Source of the DNA: Apis mellifera
Taxonomy: Eukaryota > Arthropoda > Insecta > Hymenoptera > Apidae
Direction: 5' to 3'
DNA: 64,000 bases
Assembly: GCF_003254395.2 (NCBI RefSeq)
Contig: NC_037641.1
Coordinates: 5,757,001 to 5,821,000 of the forward strand
Shown here in pieces: positions 40,937 to 55,900 of this stretch (positions are counted from its first letter, which is position 1; each line of letters opens with the position of its first letter). A program made the position numbers and the translations under genes. The notes beneath the pieces are model-generated. The model was not told the DNA's origin and did no database searches. It worked only from the letters and a program-made list of their open reading frames with translations.

Positions 40937-43900
40937 GCGACACCAAATTGCTGCAGGTTAGTTAGAAAAAATTAATTGATTTTAAAAGATATTGTAATGT
41001 TTTAGACATTCATAAATTCTTTAATTAAATTAAATTTCTAAATTAATAAATTAATTCTCCAAATTAAACTTTAGGACTTTTTTAAATAAATAAATTGTCA
41101 ATTAATTAGATATACATTTACCATTTCTTGATTAAAATGATTTTCTATTTTTACTTCATTATTCTGATTCAATTATATGAGATAATTGTAAAGAGAAGTA
41201 TTTATGAAATTAGATTACAAGATCTATATCAGATATTAAATATTGTAATGATATTGTATTTGTAAATAGTTAAGTGCAATTAGTTCAAATATTATTAAAT
41301 GAATTATTGTAACACAAAACTAATATATAACTGAAAAACAAAGATCAATATATGTTTATATGAAGTATTTTTATTGATTCATAATATATAAAATTCATTC
41401 AGAATTTGTTAAATTGATTAGCATTCATATAGTTGTGAAAAATCAATGATTAACAATATTTTTTATAAGATGTTTTTCTAAGAAGATATAATTTATTAAA
41501 ATTTGAATTCTGCATCACTAAAAAAGAATATATTTATTATTTATTTAGTATTAATATAAAGATATCCATTATACTGATTTCATTACTAAAATATTCTTTC
41601 ATCTTTTGCAGGTGGTAACCAGTGCAAGTCCCTCCGCAGATTCTCTAACAGATACAACGAATTCCAGTTTCGCTACACCACCTTTCAGTCTGTCGCCTGT
41701 AGGAGAATCTCAGGGTTTGTCGAGGTGGCGTTCCTCGGCATCCTTCGAAGAACAAGGGATCGATCTGCAGTTACCAGAGATTGTCCCTCTGGAATTGCCT
41801 GAACCTCGGGAGCTAACGATTCAGAGGCAACCACCGCCGCGAAACGATTTCGGTTTCTCATTACGCCGAGCTGTGATCGTGGAACGAGCCGCAAACGGTG
41901 TCACCCAGATGAGGCCGGTGATCTTCGCTGAGCCCGGTTCATTGATACAACATAACAACGACACCGGTTTGCTACCAGGTGATAGATTGATTGAAGTCAA
42001 TGGAATTAATGTTGATGACAAATCGCGCGAGGAAATCATCGATCTTATTAAAGGCTCCGTTAACAGCGTTATTGTAAAGGTAAGTTTAAAAAAAATATAT
42101 AAAGTTACAACGTTAAAACTGCAAGGAATATATCTGTAAATATGAATATATATTGTATTATTATGACATTTACATATTAACTAATAATAGTGCTTTCTTA
42201 ATTATTTAAATTTTCTATTAATAAAATATAAAATGTGATAGAAAAATACTTTATTAAAAAATAACGATATATGTAAGTACTTTTTCTTTATACTGTATAT
42301 ATAATGATCTTAATTATTCGTGATTTCGATTAAAGATTTTGATCATGGTCCTATTTCGTAATACGATTTTAATAATTTGAAATATATTATTAAGGTTATC
42401 AATATCAAAATTAATAATTTTATATATTTAATCGATGTTTTTTTTAATTTTTGAAAAGTATTTTTAATTCTTTAATATTATGTTTTTTAAATTTAATACA
42501 GGTTTGGATTACATTTAGGTTAGGTTAGATTTATAATATTTAAAAGATATTCTATTGTAGAATTTAAATCGGTGATCGTTGAAATTTAAAAATTTTAAAA
42601 ATCAAAAATAAATACTACAAATATCGATTATTGATCAATTGTTTTATATTTTGTATATAAAAGTATGTGTAGTATAAAATCGAGGTATTGTGGTGAGAGA
42701 GCATCGACCTGAATATAAACAAAGATAAAGTCGAATATCGACTTGTCAAAAAGATCATTATTCATATATATATATATTACAATTATAATTATATATACAC
42801 AAGTAACGAAAATTAAATATTGAATTTTGAAAACATTGATTGAGGTTAATGGCCTGAGTCATTAAAAAAATTTATAGTGTCTTAAAAAGGAATAAAAGAA
42901 AGTGCACCATCGCGATTTTCTATAACGACTTTTATCGAGTTTATCGAATATTCAAGAGTTTAAAAAAATTTATGAAAAAAATTTTATGATTATGAAATAT
43001 CTATTTTCTCCTTTTCTAAATACATACTTTATTTAACCAATGCTATTTAAAGAAATATTAGATTATGTTTAATTTAGGTTAGGTTCATCTACATCATTCT
43101 ACAAAATTTGAAATGAAATTTTATTTGGATTAGATATAAATTAGATTTATACAAATATATATGTATTTATAAAAATGTGATGAAAATGTTTATAAAAATT
43201 TGTAAAACTATTTATTATATGTTTTAAATATGCTTAAATATTATTGCGTTTGCAGATATAATTCATCTAAATTTAAAATTATGTTACAAAGCAAATTTTA
43301 AATAATTTTGATATAAATTCTAAAATTCTTTATTTTATTTAAAAATACGAACCAAATGATAAAAAATAACAGGTTCAATAGCCATTTCTTCGTCTCTCCT
43401 GGACGTTACATGAGGTCTCGATAGTGTTGCCGGTAAAAGTGAGAGCGTTCATAGGTACGCTTGGTCGGTTCGAAAGGTGATCGGTGTACGGAACAGCGAA
43501 ACCGGTGTTTCCCGCCCGATGATGGTTGGTTCATTGCCACTGGTGCACCGAATATAGCGGGATCGTGACTCATGGCCCATAATAAAACTATACTTAGATC
43601 AGGAGAGTTGCGTGAAAATAACTTCTTACCGTGAGATTCAACCGATAATCTTCCATTGGTCGTTTAATACGACAGTTGATTAAGAATCGAAAGAATCAAA
43701 TATATTTGCTTCATTAGAATTTTTATGCCTTCTATTGTTATACTTGGATTTTCAAAATTATATATTTAGATTCGTCTATATAAACTTGAAATATGATTAT
43801 TATATATCTTCAGTGTCTACAGCCGGTAAACGGGTTTTCTTTTTATTGGCCTTCTTATGATTCATCGAAGACTAAAGATCTGTCTAACTTGATTTTTAAA

Positions 43901-46900
43901 TACCCGAAATTGAAGTTTCAAACCTTGAAACATGGAATTTTTATTTTGTTTCTTTTTTTCTAAGAATGACTTTTTTTAGTTTTAATGAATTTTGATTTTT
44001 GGAATTCTTTAAATTTCCTAATTAATAATAAAAATAGTTATATTTTAGGAAAAGATAGCTTATAGGAAATTAAATTTTCATAATAATATAGGAAATTATA
44101 GAAAAGTTAAAATTGTACAATAAAGTTTTTTACAAAATTAAATATAATTTAATATGAATTCAATATGATTAATTTTAATTCTAACATAAAAAGTGCGAAT
44201 TATCAGTTTATGTAAGAATTAAATGAATTGTTCTCTTTTTGTTACCAAACAAGGTCATCTAATTTGATTAACTAACAAGAAACTTCCGCAAAAATATGTT
44301 AATTTACTTAATGAATTAGTACGAAGCTTTTAATTTTACTTATAAACATGAACATACAAAAAATAAATTTTTGTAATTTAAATTAGAGAAATCTAATTAA
44401 ATTTCTATAAGATATTTCTAAAGATATTTTAGAATTATATTTGTCATTTTTAATGAAAAATTATACAAATAAATTCCAATGATAATCTTTTCTATATTTT
44501 GAACTTTTTTTTTAAATATGTTTTCTTATAATTAAATTATATATAAAAGTAAATTTTTTATTACAAAAAATAAATATTACATAAGATTAATTAAATTTTT
44601 AATGTTTTGCAATTCACTTATAAATTTTCTAAGCAAAAAATCAAATATTTTAAAATTAAATTTAATTTTAATTTAAAATTTAATTATTTTAAAATAAACG
44701 TATCCTACATATAAATTGTATAATATTTACTTACATAATTTTCATGAAATCTTTACTTTGCTTTTCATATAATGTTTGTATAATTTCCACATATATATAT
44801 ATTTATTTAACATAACTTTCTATCTTTCTATTCCTATGATTTGATGTAAAAAGATAATTTATAAGCAATCGAGTTTCTAATATATTAATCCATTCAATAT
44901 TACATTAGTATAATATTTAATTTATAATTTTTCTTATAAATCATATTTATAATTATATAGCATTTATAATGTATTTCTTGTGAAACATCGATTTAAAAAG
45001 AAGAGAAAAAAAAATCGAAGTTGCGGAGTCAAAGCTGGAACATAATTCGACCTTGTATTATAGCAGTGGAATGCCAAAAATGTTGAGACGTCCTTGTTAC
45101 AAGAATGGAAAATATGAGCATGTCATTTGTTCGCTTTATTCTCATATACTGAGCGTTATGTATATAAATAAAGACTAAAATAATTTATTCCCATGCATCT
45201 GTTACTTATAAATTTAAGTTGGCTAAAAAAAAGAATAAATTAGAATTTAATGTAAATTTTCTCTTGCTATTTTCTATAGAATATATACTTTTGGATTATG
45301 CATTTTATATAGAGTCTCAGTTATTTCTACTATATATTGCTAGTACATTTTAAAAATAATTATTTCGATTCGTGGTACTTTCTAGGTTTGAATATGTTTT
45401 AAAAAAGTTTTATAAAAATTTCATCCAATGTGAAACTGTAAAGAAAATATACTATTTAAACAAATTATACCAGTTTATTTTTGCCGTTAGAACATTCCTA
45501 GTTGTAAACTTAAGGTTATAACGATTAGACTTGAAGCTCCGCTATTCAGGGTCCATGCCCTGGTTTTCTTTCTTGGTAAACGAAACAGTTTTAACAGAAA
45601 AAACATTACGTGATTTACATACTTATATTATCTATAATGAAGCTGCTTGCAGGTGTTCTTTCGGTCAACATCCTGTTTCCTGTATTGTTAGGATAGACGG
45701 AAACCGCTTTAATATTTGCGAGCGCGTGTATGCGGTTAGAAAGTAGATTCAAGCACCCGTTACATGGATGGTATCTATTAAGGCGCACACTCAATAGCAG
45801 CTCATTTAAGCTCTGTCTTCACTAAAACAATATTGAGCAACTTTTTATCGCCTCTTATTCCAAGAGAACAAACACCTATAGGAATATTTTTACATTGAAT
45901 CAACAATTTGAAAAATATTTGAATTTCAAGTATTTCAGTTTCAATATATTTATTGTTAACAACAGATTGTCCACATGTAAATATACATATTTGAGAAATG
46001 TTTATTCTATTATCACAATTTACTGCGTGTTTTTCTTTTATCTTCGAATAAAAATAAACAAGATTGATTTTTTCAAGATACATGTAACTTCAATAAAAAT
46101 TCGTCTTCCTTGAAAATGTAGTTTTAATAAATGCTTGCAAACAATTTGCAAATTTTCCATAACAATCAATCGATTTTTTGATGAATATTATTTATTGGTA
46201 TTGTTTTATTTAAAAAAATAAAGATCAAAATAATCTTTTAATCTTTGAAAATATATTCCATCAAAAATTTGTTCTAAAACTTTGGCGAAATAAAAAGAAA
46301 ATAAAAAAAAAAAAATGAAAAATAAAATCAAAACAAATGTTAAATATTGATATTCTTGGATTTTAAAATATTTTTTCTTTTATAAAATATCTTTTTGTAC
46401 AAAGAAGAATATTTGTGCATTGGTTAGTTCATCAATGTTATCAAATGTTCGAATTGTTAGAATAGCACTGTGAATGTTGGAGACATTGGAGCCATCTAGA
46501 CAAGAGACAATAGAAGCGAGAAAATATAACAACAAATGTGCATTAGAATGTAATCGAATACTTTGTTGTTTGCAGGTGCAACCAGTTGCAGAATTGTCGG
46601 AATTATCAAGACGCGGTGGTAGCGACGGACGTCAGGTTGAACTTGCGGCCGCGAATATTCGTGGCGGTACACTTCGTCGATCTGGTAGTTTGCGGTTTCA
46701 TCAAAACATGGTGAGTATTTTTGTTTCCTATTTTAATTCTACGATAGGATCATTTTTCAAAGAGATCTGAAAGATCTGTTATTACAGAAAATATATCGGT
46801 AATTATTTAGAATGTGATACATTAGTTGTTTCGGTATTTTTGAAATATGTTGAAATATGTTGATATGTCAAAATCATTATTTTAATCAATTTTTTACTAT

Positions 46901-49900
46901 TATATCTACATATAATTTTATTTTATTTTTCGAAATGTAAATAAAAATACTTCAAATTCTAAATATTCTAATTCTAAAATTTGAAATATATTTGGATTAG
47001 ATTTTGGATAAATTTAGGTTAGGTTTGGATTGTATTAGGTTATCTTGAATAGACAGATATGTGTTATTTTTTTTAATCCAGTTTATTAACTAGCAATTAA
47101 ATAAATTTGATCTTAATTTAGATTTATTTGAAAATTGAAATTTAATTATTGAAATTAATTAAAATGTTATTCTATATTAATTTTATTTCCTCTTGGGTGC
47201 AAATATTATAATTTAAATTAAACATAAATTCAATTACCAAGTAGCTACTGTAAAATGACATTTATCTAGATAATAATTATATCGAAATATAAAAAAGAAT
47301 ATTATAAAAATGACAAATACAAAAGTATCGGAAATATAAAAAAAAATGACAGCAAAACAATTAGGAGAGCGGAAAAAGTGAAAGACGCAATGGAATCGGT
47401 TAGTATTCATAATATAGTAGGAAAGGTGTAACTGTAGAGAAAAAGACAATAGTAGGATGGTTTCCACCCACATTCCTTGCGGCAGAACAGTGGCATAGTA
47501 ATGGGTTAACGGTTCTCTACTGACTTGGCTGTTCCATAATACTAGCTTTGGATGAAACGAAAACCGTAATACGATAATAATGCAATTATACGATAATAAT
47601 AAAGCTTTGTCATTTTTCAATATCGTAAATCAAGCAGTCATGATGATAGTTTTGAAATTGTATTGGGTTATTCTATGTAAAATTATTATTTTTATGAAAT
47701 TAATCTATTTTTAAAACAATAATCTTCTTACATTTTAAAATATATGTTAATTTTCTCTATAAAAATTTAGGAATTGATATTTGATTATTAAATTTTTGTA
47801 AAAATTTTTATCTAAAACAGAAATTAATTAATATTACTTAATTTAGAAAAATCATTTCGAAACTTTCGTAACTAGTTTTTTTATAAAATATCCAAAATAA
47901 AATTGTAAATATTTCTAAAATTGTAAATATGATAAAGTATAATATTTATATAGTATAAGTATATATTTATATGAATATTTTTTAAATTTTGTAATCTTTT
48001 AATTTTTGTTGAATCAGTTTTTTAAATATTCTAAATTGTGAAATAAATGAGCGAACAAAGTCGAACAAATTAAATCATTCTTTTTGCTGCAATGATATCT
48101 CTTCATTAATTATTATGTACATAATTATCAATTATTGTGCTCAATTTTAAAAAAAAAAATTAAAATTTACGTATGCATTGATTATTACTTACGTATTATA
48201 TATATATTGATTACGACAATTGGTATTAAATTACTGAATTTGCCAACTTTGCAACGAGATTATTGAAAATATAAATATAATAATAGTAAAGATAAAGTTT
48301 AATCAAATATAATAAAAGAAACCATTATTTAGTGAACACTATTTTGTTTTTTAATCAATATTTCTTACTTACTCATCGTATTGTTTGGAATGAAAATACT
48401 AAATAATAAAATATCATATTTTATATTTTTTTAATTTTATTAAAAAAAAATACATTATTTATCATAAAATTTTTATATGAAATTATTAGTTAAAATATTT
48501 TATTTAGTTTCATATATATTGAGTAATACTGCAATAAAAGTAAGGTCAATAGATAGCCTTTAACCTTTTAAATGGCAAGAAAGTAAAAGTAAATCGTTAG
48601 AATTTTCCCATAGGTAGATCATCTGATCTAAGTTTATTATTCATTTTTATTTTAAAAATTTTTTAATACTTATCATTATATTTTATTTCATAAAAAAATA
48701 ATTTTTATTTCAATTTTCATTATTAAATTCATGTATGGGAAAATATTAATTCGAAATTAAATCCCTATTACATACAGATTATTATTTCTCTATAGATTAT
48801 TATTTTTAAAATTTCACATTGATTAATTGAAAAATTTATAATATATTTTCGTCAATTATTAATTATTTATTTAATATTATATCATTTGAATATGAATAAG
48901 TAATTATATAGTAATTATATTTCATAATAAAATTTATAATTTTTTTTTTTTATAAATATATACGTATATTTATTATTAATTTATTCATAATCAAAAAAGG
49001 TTTGTGTCTTTACTAAAAACATAAAAGATATTTGAATTATGTACTGACAGTCGGTAAAATAGAATACATCAGAGAATTAGTATCAACAATTGATAAATTC
49101 ATAAATTTTCATAAATTTTCGAATTTCTTATATTTTTCTTTATTTTTATTTTTACCTATACTTTTTTATTTTTTTAAATTATTGTTTAATATTTTTGTAA
49201 TTCATTACTTTACAATTGAGGAAATAATATTACATTTTTATAATATACATAATTTTAATTTTTTTTTATAAAAAAACTAACTTTTCAAATTTTTTATTTA
49301 ATTATTTATTAATTTATACATTATTTTTTATTAATTTTAATTATTTATTTATAATTAATTTAATACTGTATATATAAACATTATAGCATTATATTTTATA
49401 ATATTTAGGTGACAAGTAATTAACTATTATATCATGTAATTATAAACTATAAAATATAAAAGTAGTCTATTTCTATATCATTGGCCAACAGTTATCGATA
49501 TAACTGAAATGAGATCGAATAACGATTAGTTGGATAACATCATGAAATTGATCATCGTGTAATAGATGTGGCTAATATATTTCAACTCTTAAAATTACGT
49601 AACTACAGATTATCATCTTTCACAAGATTTTTCATAAAAAAATCAATTTCATTTAATTATAATAATTACATCTAAACAATTAGAAAAGAAATGTTTAATG
49701 ATATTTTTTGATGAACATTTCCATTTCTAAAATACATTGCAAATATACCTTTGCAATACATTGATTGGGAAACATTGGACTATCCGAAATTAATAAGTTA
49801 GACAGACCAAAGAATTTTTTACATTTCGTTATATTATTGATAATTATTATACCATATACAATGATTAATAGTTTCTCTTTGGAAATTGAGAAAAAATTCA

Positions 49901-52900
49901 TTCAATAATGAATATCATAAGTTTTAAAGATTTTCTAAAATATCCAAAATTGTTTGACGTATGTTAAAAATAATCAATGTCCACACGATAGATATTGTTT
50001 GTAACAGAGTTGTAATAAATACGTATCGTGAGATATTACCAAAACTCTTGAACATTACTTGCATCGTCACTTAGGGTTTCGAAGTAATATAACGCAGGAA
50101 CAGACGGCACCGAAAAGGATGCACTTATAGGTGCAGTCCGAGAATGACGTCAACCTATTGCCTTTCTATAAATATCGAGTTTCCAAAAGAAGTTCGTTGC
50201 CCACGCTTGCAACGCGAACAACAAGTTACGAGAGTTTAATGACCGTCTTCATCGCCATTTCTGCCTAAATCTTTGATATTCTCATGAGTAAGCCCTATAA
50301 AGGCCTCTTTGTAAGTATTATATTATTACTAGAATAGGAAGTATTTAAATGGTATTATGGCATTTACAATCTTAGTTTTACAGTACGTCCAATCTTTATT
50401 TAACTATTTAAATCAGATATGATATGTTGCTGAAAGATTGATTTATTGGATATTCCATTAATTACATATTTTCCAGTATATCCAAAGTTCACGAATCCTA
50501 CTTTCTTTAAAAACTTTCAATTTTATTGTTCACAGAATAGCAAGTCAGTCTAGCAAGAGGTTGCGTACTTACGAACATTTGATCGATGATAATGGGATTG
50601 CGTGCACCGAACCTAGATTATGGAGTTTCCGTTAATCGCTACCATGCAAGGTTTCTTTGTTTTTCCATTTAATTCTATAATATTAATCTTTCTTACGAGT
50701 GATAGGATAGAGTTGAATTTTTTTTTTAATAAAACATAAATATTTAATATTTTGCAAACCAAAAGGGAAACTATTTTTACTGTTGTTTGTTTACGAGTCT
50801 TTGAAGAATTTTCGAAGTTCAAAGAAAAAAATCAAAGTTTAATTTTTTAATTCTCAGAAAAATAAATAAATAAATTAATTTAAAAAAAAAATGAAAGAAA
50901 AATAATGTTTTCAAGAATTCGAAAATTTTGCAGTCTCGCAAAATTTCGAATTTAAATTTCGCGAATCTGATTCTTAAATTTCTCTATAAATTAGTATATG
51001 TCAATCGTAAAATAAAAAAAGTAAAGAAACTCGTTGGAATGAATCGATAAACATGAGGAGGATCAAAATGTCGGAGAAATAGTAATAAATTCGCGATGAA
51101 ATTTAAACATAGATCTGGTCGTGATTAAATAATCGATAAGAGGAACGATCTGTAGATCAACTCCTATGCAAATATTGAATGTCGTTTTGCAAAAGGATAA
51201 GGTTGATGACTCATATCGAGTAACAGGCAAGACTGACACCAGTTAATATTGCGAATTGTTGCGAATACGCACACTAATACTTGCAACAAAACCGTGGCAT
51301 ACTTACATCTATTCGAAACAAGGTAGTTCTCGAGTCGAAACATCATTCGTGTCACGTTTGCCAGTTTTTTGGTTGAAAACCAATGCGAACTGTGCTTGCG
51401 TTTGTTCATGCATGTACAGATAAACTCAGTGAAAAGATCTCGAATAAAGAATGCAAATGGGATTGCTGTTTTTTGAATGAGAATCGACAAGGTTTGTTTC
51501 TTGAAAAAAAAAAAGAAAAAAAAGAAAAAAAGAGATTATTACTGAAGAAAATAAAATTGCTGAATCTGATGAGTAGGATGGAAGGAATTAAAATTATATA
51601 ATTTTTTAATAGTGAAAGAAATTTGAACTTCTAATTTTTCAAATTTGATATTTCACATATTAAAAAACAATTCTCTTTGTTGATGCAAAATGAAAACATA
51701 TTGTAAACAATGCAAATCTAATAGTTCTGTAATTAGCTCCATAATAATTTTAACAATCATTTTAAAATGATTGATCATTTGTTTTGATAAACAAGTTTAA
51801 TCCTTGTGAGACAGAATAAAAAAAAGAAAAAGAAAATAAATTAGATTTCTAGGGATAAATAATTCAGAAAGAAAGATATCTGCAAACTTTCTTTATCAAA
51901 TCTATTATCAGATCTTTCATATAAGAATCATTGTTTTGTGAAATGATTTGTAGAAGGAAAGATTGAAAGCAAGATGAAGCAAACTCTTTATTGGATTAAC
52001 AGGAATAGAAGTTGCATCAAAATGTGTTAGAAAGTAACGGCTAATTAAATCTTCGCGATTGTTCTCTGTGATTTGCTTTTGCTACTAGGCAGAATGTATT
52101 GGTTACAGTAAAGTTACAAGCCTGGTAGGAATCCGGCATCTTAAGCCTACGCTTTAATTCTAAGTTGCTTCACCTCTTTACCTCGCCTCTTATGTTCTCC
52201 TTTCTACATTCGAGTTCTTTATGTATATATATATTTTTCTGAATGACATTCTTCATGTAAGCAAATATTTTTACGCATTTAAAAACTATAACAGGTTTTA
52301 TTCTATACTATACTGTAATAAATCAAGCAAATTTTATTTAGAATGTTCATAGGAAAAACTTGAACGAATTACAAAAAGCTTTGATCAAGTTTAATTTATA
52401 AATTAAATTGTATAATCAAAATTATTTATATTTATTAAGAATTTGAAAGTTGATTAAATTGAACTTAGAGATATTTAACCAAGTTTTTCTGAGGGAGATT
52501 AAACTGAGAACGAACATTTTTAAACAGGGTAACGTTGGCACTAGAGAAATAAGTGAAGTAGAAATAAGGAGAAGAAATAGGGCGGTAAGTCGCCATTCCC
52601 AAATATAACTTTTAATGCAGTGTCGTCAGTCTTTGAAGTAGTTGTTACGTTCAACTCAACAAGATTTCAAATATTCTTGAGAACATAGTGTGCAAATAAT
52701 TTTTTGAAATAATTTATAAACTTTCACATTATAATTATTATAAATTTAAAAAATTGCTTCTAAGATGAAACTATTCGTTTCATTTTAAGTTTGATATGAA
52801 TAAATTTTTTTGATTTAAATTCTTTCAAATGTATAACACAAAATAATTTATTTTTATATTTTTTATATTTTTTATTTGATTTTATGTTTTTATATAAAAA

Positions 52901-55900
52901 ATATAAAAGTATATTTTTTTATATCTTAATATACGACATGATTTTTATAATAAAAAATATAATAAAATTTCGTTATAATAAATAATAGCGAAATTCATAG
53001 TAACAATTATTTTTCTAGAATTTTTTTTTTAAAATTTGGTAACAAAATTGATAACCTAGTCAAGGTATTCTAAACGCCAGCAAACACGTGTCTTAAATTT
53101 TCTCCTATACTTTCTTAACTTGCGCAAGTTGGAAGGCTTTGTTAGATCTAGAACTTGTTAATACACATACTTATATACTTATGCATATATTTATGCCGTG
53201 TCCCTCTAAACTTTTATGAATCGGTGTTTCATGTAACAAGAGCATAGAAATTGTCCCGCGGTAATTCGCCCACGCATGCGCACGTGCACACGCATGCGCA
53301 CGCCTCGTACGATTTCATCGTTTCTCGTCTTTTGCTTGAATAGTAATAAGTCTCTGGTTTGTCGAAGAACGTGTGACGTAGATGTGTCATCGGTCTACGA
53401 TGATTTTAGGTATGAGGTGGAGCATTGACAACATATTTCATTCGTTTAAAAAAATCTAGCGACAAAAGAATTCTTCAACGCGATTGAGAACCCGACTTCC
53501 CACGCCTTCCGCAATGTATTCTCGTTCATCTGTTATGTGTCGCCTTTCAATTCTTTGTGTAACCACGCATTCGGTCTTCTATATTTTTACACATCTTATA
53601 CATCATTTGTTCTTCATTGTGGAAATAAGAAGACCTTTCAAGTGATAAATTTAAAAAATATTGGCAGGTACATAACCTATTTATCTTTTGGATCAGAAAT
53701 GCATTTATTAAATTGGCAAATAACCATTGGATAAATTGAAAAATTTTATATATTTAAACATTTATATTTTACATGTAAATTTTCTATCTTTATTAAAGTA
53801 GTTCTAATTATATCAAGCATTGGAAACAAAAGTGAAAATTATTAGTAATATTAGATAATATTTTTTATAAATATAACAATTTTTTTAATGGTATAGTAGG
53901 TAGTCAGAATATTAAAAACTTTTGAATTAATATATATTTAAATATTAGAATTATATTGAACTAGAATATTATTTGTAACATTAGACATAGAAACATTATG
54001 CTTGGAATATAGAAGCATATCTTTTACAAATTTGATCATTGCAATACTTCAATGCTTATTTCTCTATATTCATTAATTGATAAAATATGCAAATATAGCA
54101 TAGAATAACCTTTTCAATTGCTAACTGCTCAATTTTCAGAATTTTATCGTGATTGAAATGCAGTTATCTGATTGAAAATATAATACGTTTTAATATGTAT
54201 TTATTATATCTTATATATCTTAATGGAATTTAAATGTAACTAATATATTTCTAGACAGAGAACGAAAAGGAAATTAAAAGAATACGAAGACTACATTTAA
54301 TCATGTTGTGTAAATGAAAAAATTTTCATTCTGCTTAGTCATTTTTTTTTTTTTTTTTTTTCTCAATTTTTTTCACCGCACAAATGTAATCGAGCAAACT
54401 TGGTTAGTTTTATGACTACACGAAAATCTGTGAAGGCATATATCACGAGAGGATGCGGGGATCGCACAAAAACAGAAGCTGGAGCTTCTTAAACGTGTGT
54501 AAAAAGCCTTGATAAAAAAAGCAAGTCCCCAACTGTGAGAGTAGGCATTCGCAGACTCGTCACGTGCGCTTGGTGCATACGTTTCGTGTGTTCAGACAGT
54601 AACAAGAGACACGAGAATTTGAAAAAAGATGTTACTATTTCCAGAAACTACTAATATCTAGGATTATCGTTGAATATACGAAATTCAAAAATGAATGAAT
54701 AAAATTGTTAAAATTTTCGATAATAATGTCGTATTTTTAAAGTTTAGAATAGATAGTATAGAAGTATAGAATAGATAAGTTAGGTTATGTTTAAGTTATG
54801 TTTACATAAAATTTTAATATTATATATATTTTTGAAATAGATTTAGGATAGGTTTAATGCAGGATAAATTTAAGCTAGATAAATTTGTTTAGATTATGTT
54901 CTAGTTGAATTTGATATTAAATAATTAATAAATTAAATTTGAATTATAATAATTAGGTTTGAATTAGGTTAAATTTTTGATTATATGTTATTTTATTTAA
55001 TTTAGATAGTAATTGAATAAGTTTGAGTTTATAGCTATTATATTATTATATGAAAGTTATAAAATTATAATTATATTAAATGTAATTCTTCATAATGTTC
55101 ATAATTATTTTCATATCATTCAATTGTTTTTCATATGTTTCATGCTTTGCACTCTTAATATTTTGAAACAACATTTACAATTATATGAAAAAAGTTTTCT
55201 ACAGTATAATTAAAACATTTTTAATCGTATATCTTAGTTTTTTGTTAGTGTTTCTTATTTTTATTAATATTTGCATGATGATAAGTTTCATTATGAAGAA
55301 GTTCCTGTTTAGAATAATGTGACGTATTTTAAATGCGCGCAATTCATTATTGTAATATCATTTAATTATAACGTAGGATAAATAATTTTCATAATCATAA
55401 AAGATCAGACGTGAAGAAAGAACAACTATATAATTAAATTAAATTGTTAAAATTACACAGGTTAATTATTTCATATGCGTTCTCATGTTTTTTATCATTA
55501 GTCATCAAGAGTTTGCAGAAATTCACTAGAAAAATTGAATTAATATTTTTACATTATTTAAAAAATTGAACTGAATATATTTTCCTTATATTTATCGAAT
55601 TAGTGATATCTAATACAGTAATATGTATTTGCAGAAAAAGAGGACGAGGCCATCGAAAAGATTATTAGACAAAAATATCCTCCATGTTTATGGATTTTCT
55701 TTTCTTTCTACCTTGTGTCTATGAAAACTATGTTTATGCAAATTGTCGGCAAAACAAGCGCGTGCGAATTGTTCCCTTCAAATGGAAAGGATGGTTTTTA
55801 AAGATGAATCGATAGTTTCTCGTTTTACAACGGTTTTAGCATTTCTTGTTTTTCTTGCTCGGTGAATTATAATGAAGAAGAGAAAACATTGTATATTTTT

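Noticed and set aside
42515..42528. Telomerase RNA template candidate (minus strand CTAACCTAACC)
   Set aside because: The flanks are plain AT-rich intron without promoter or structure; similar arrays recur nearby, so a dispersed repeat is simpler.
43440..43520. Possible tRNA because of a GGTTCGA match
   Set aside because: No acceptor stem, anticodon arm or D-arm could be drawn around it.
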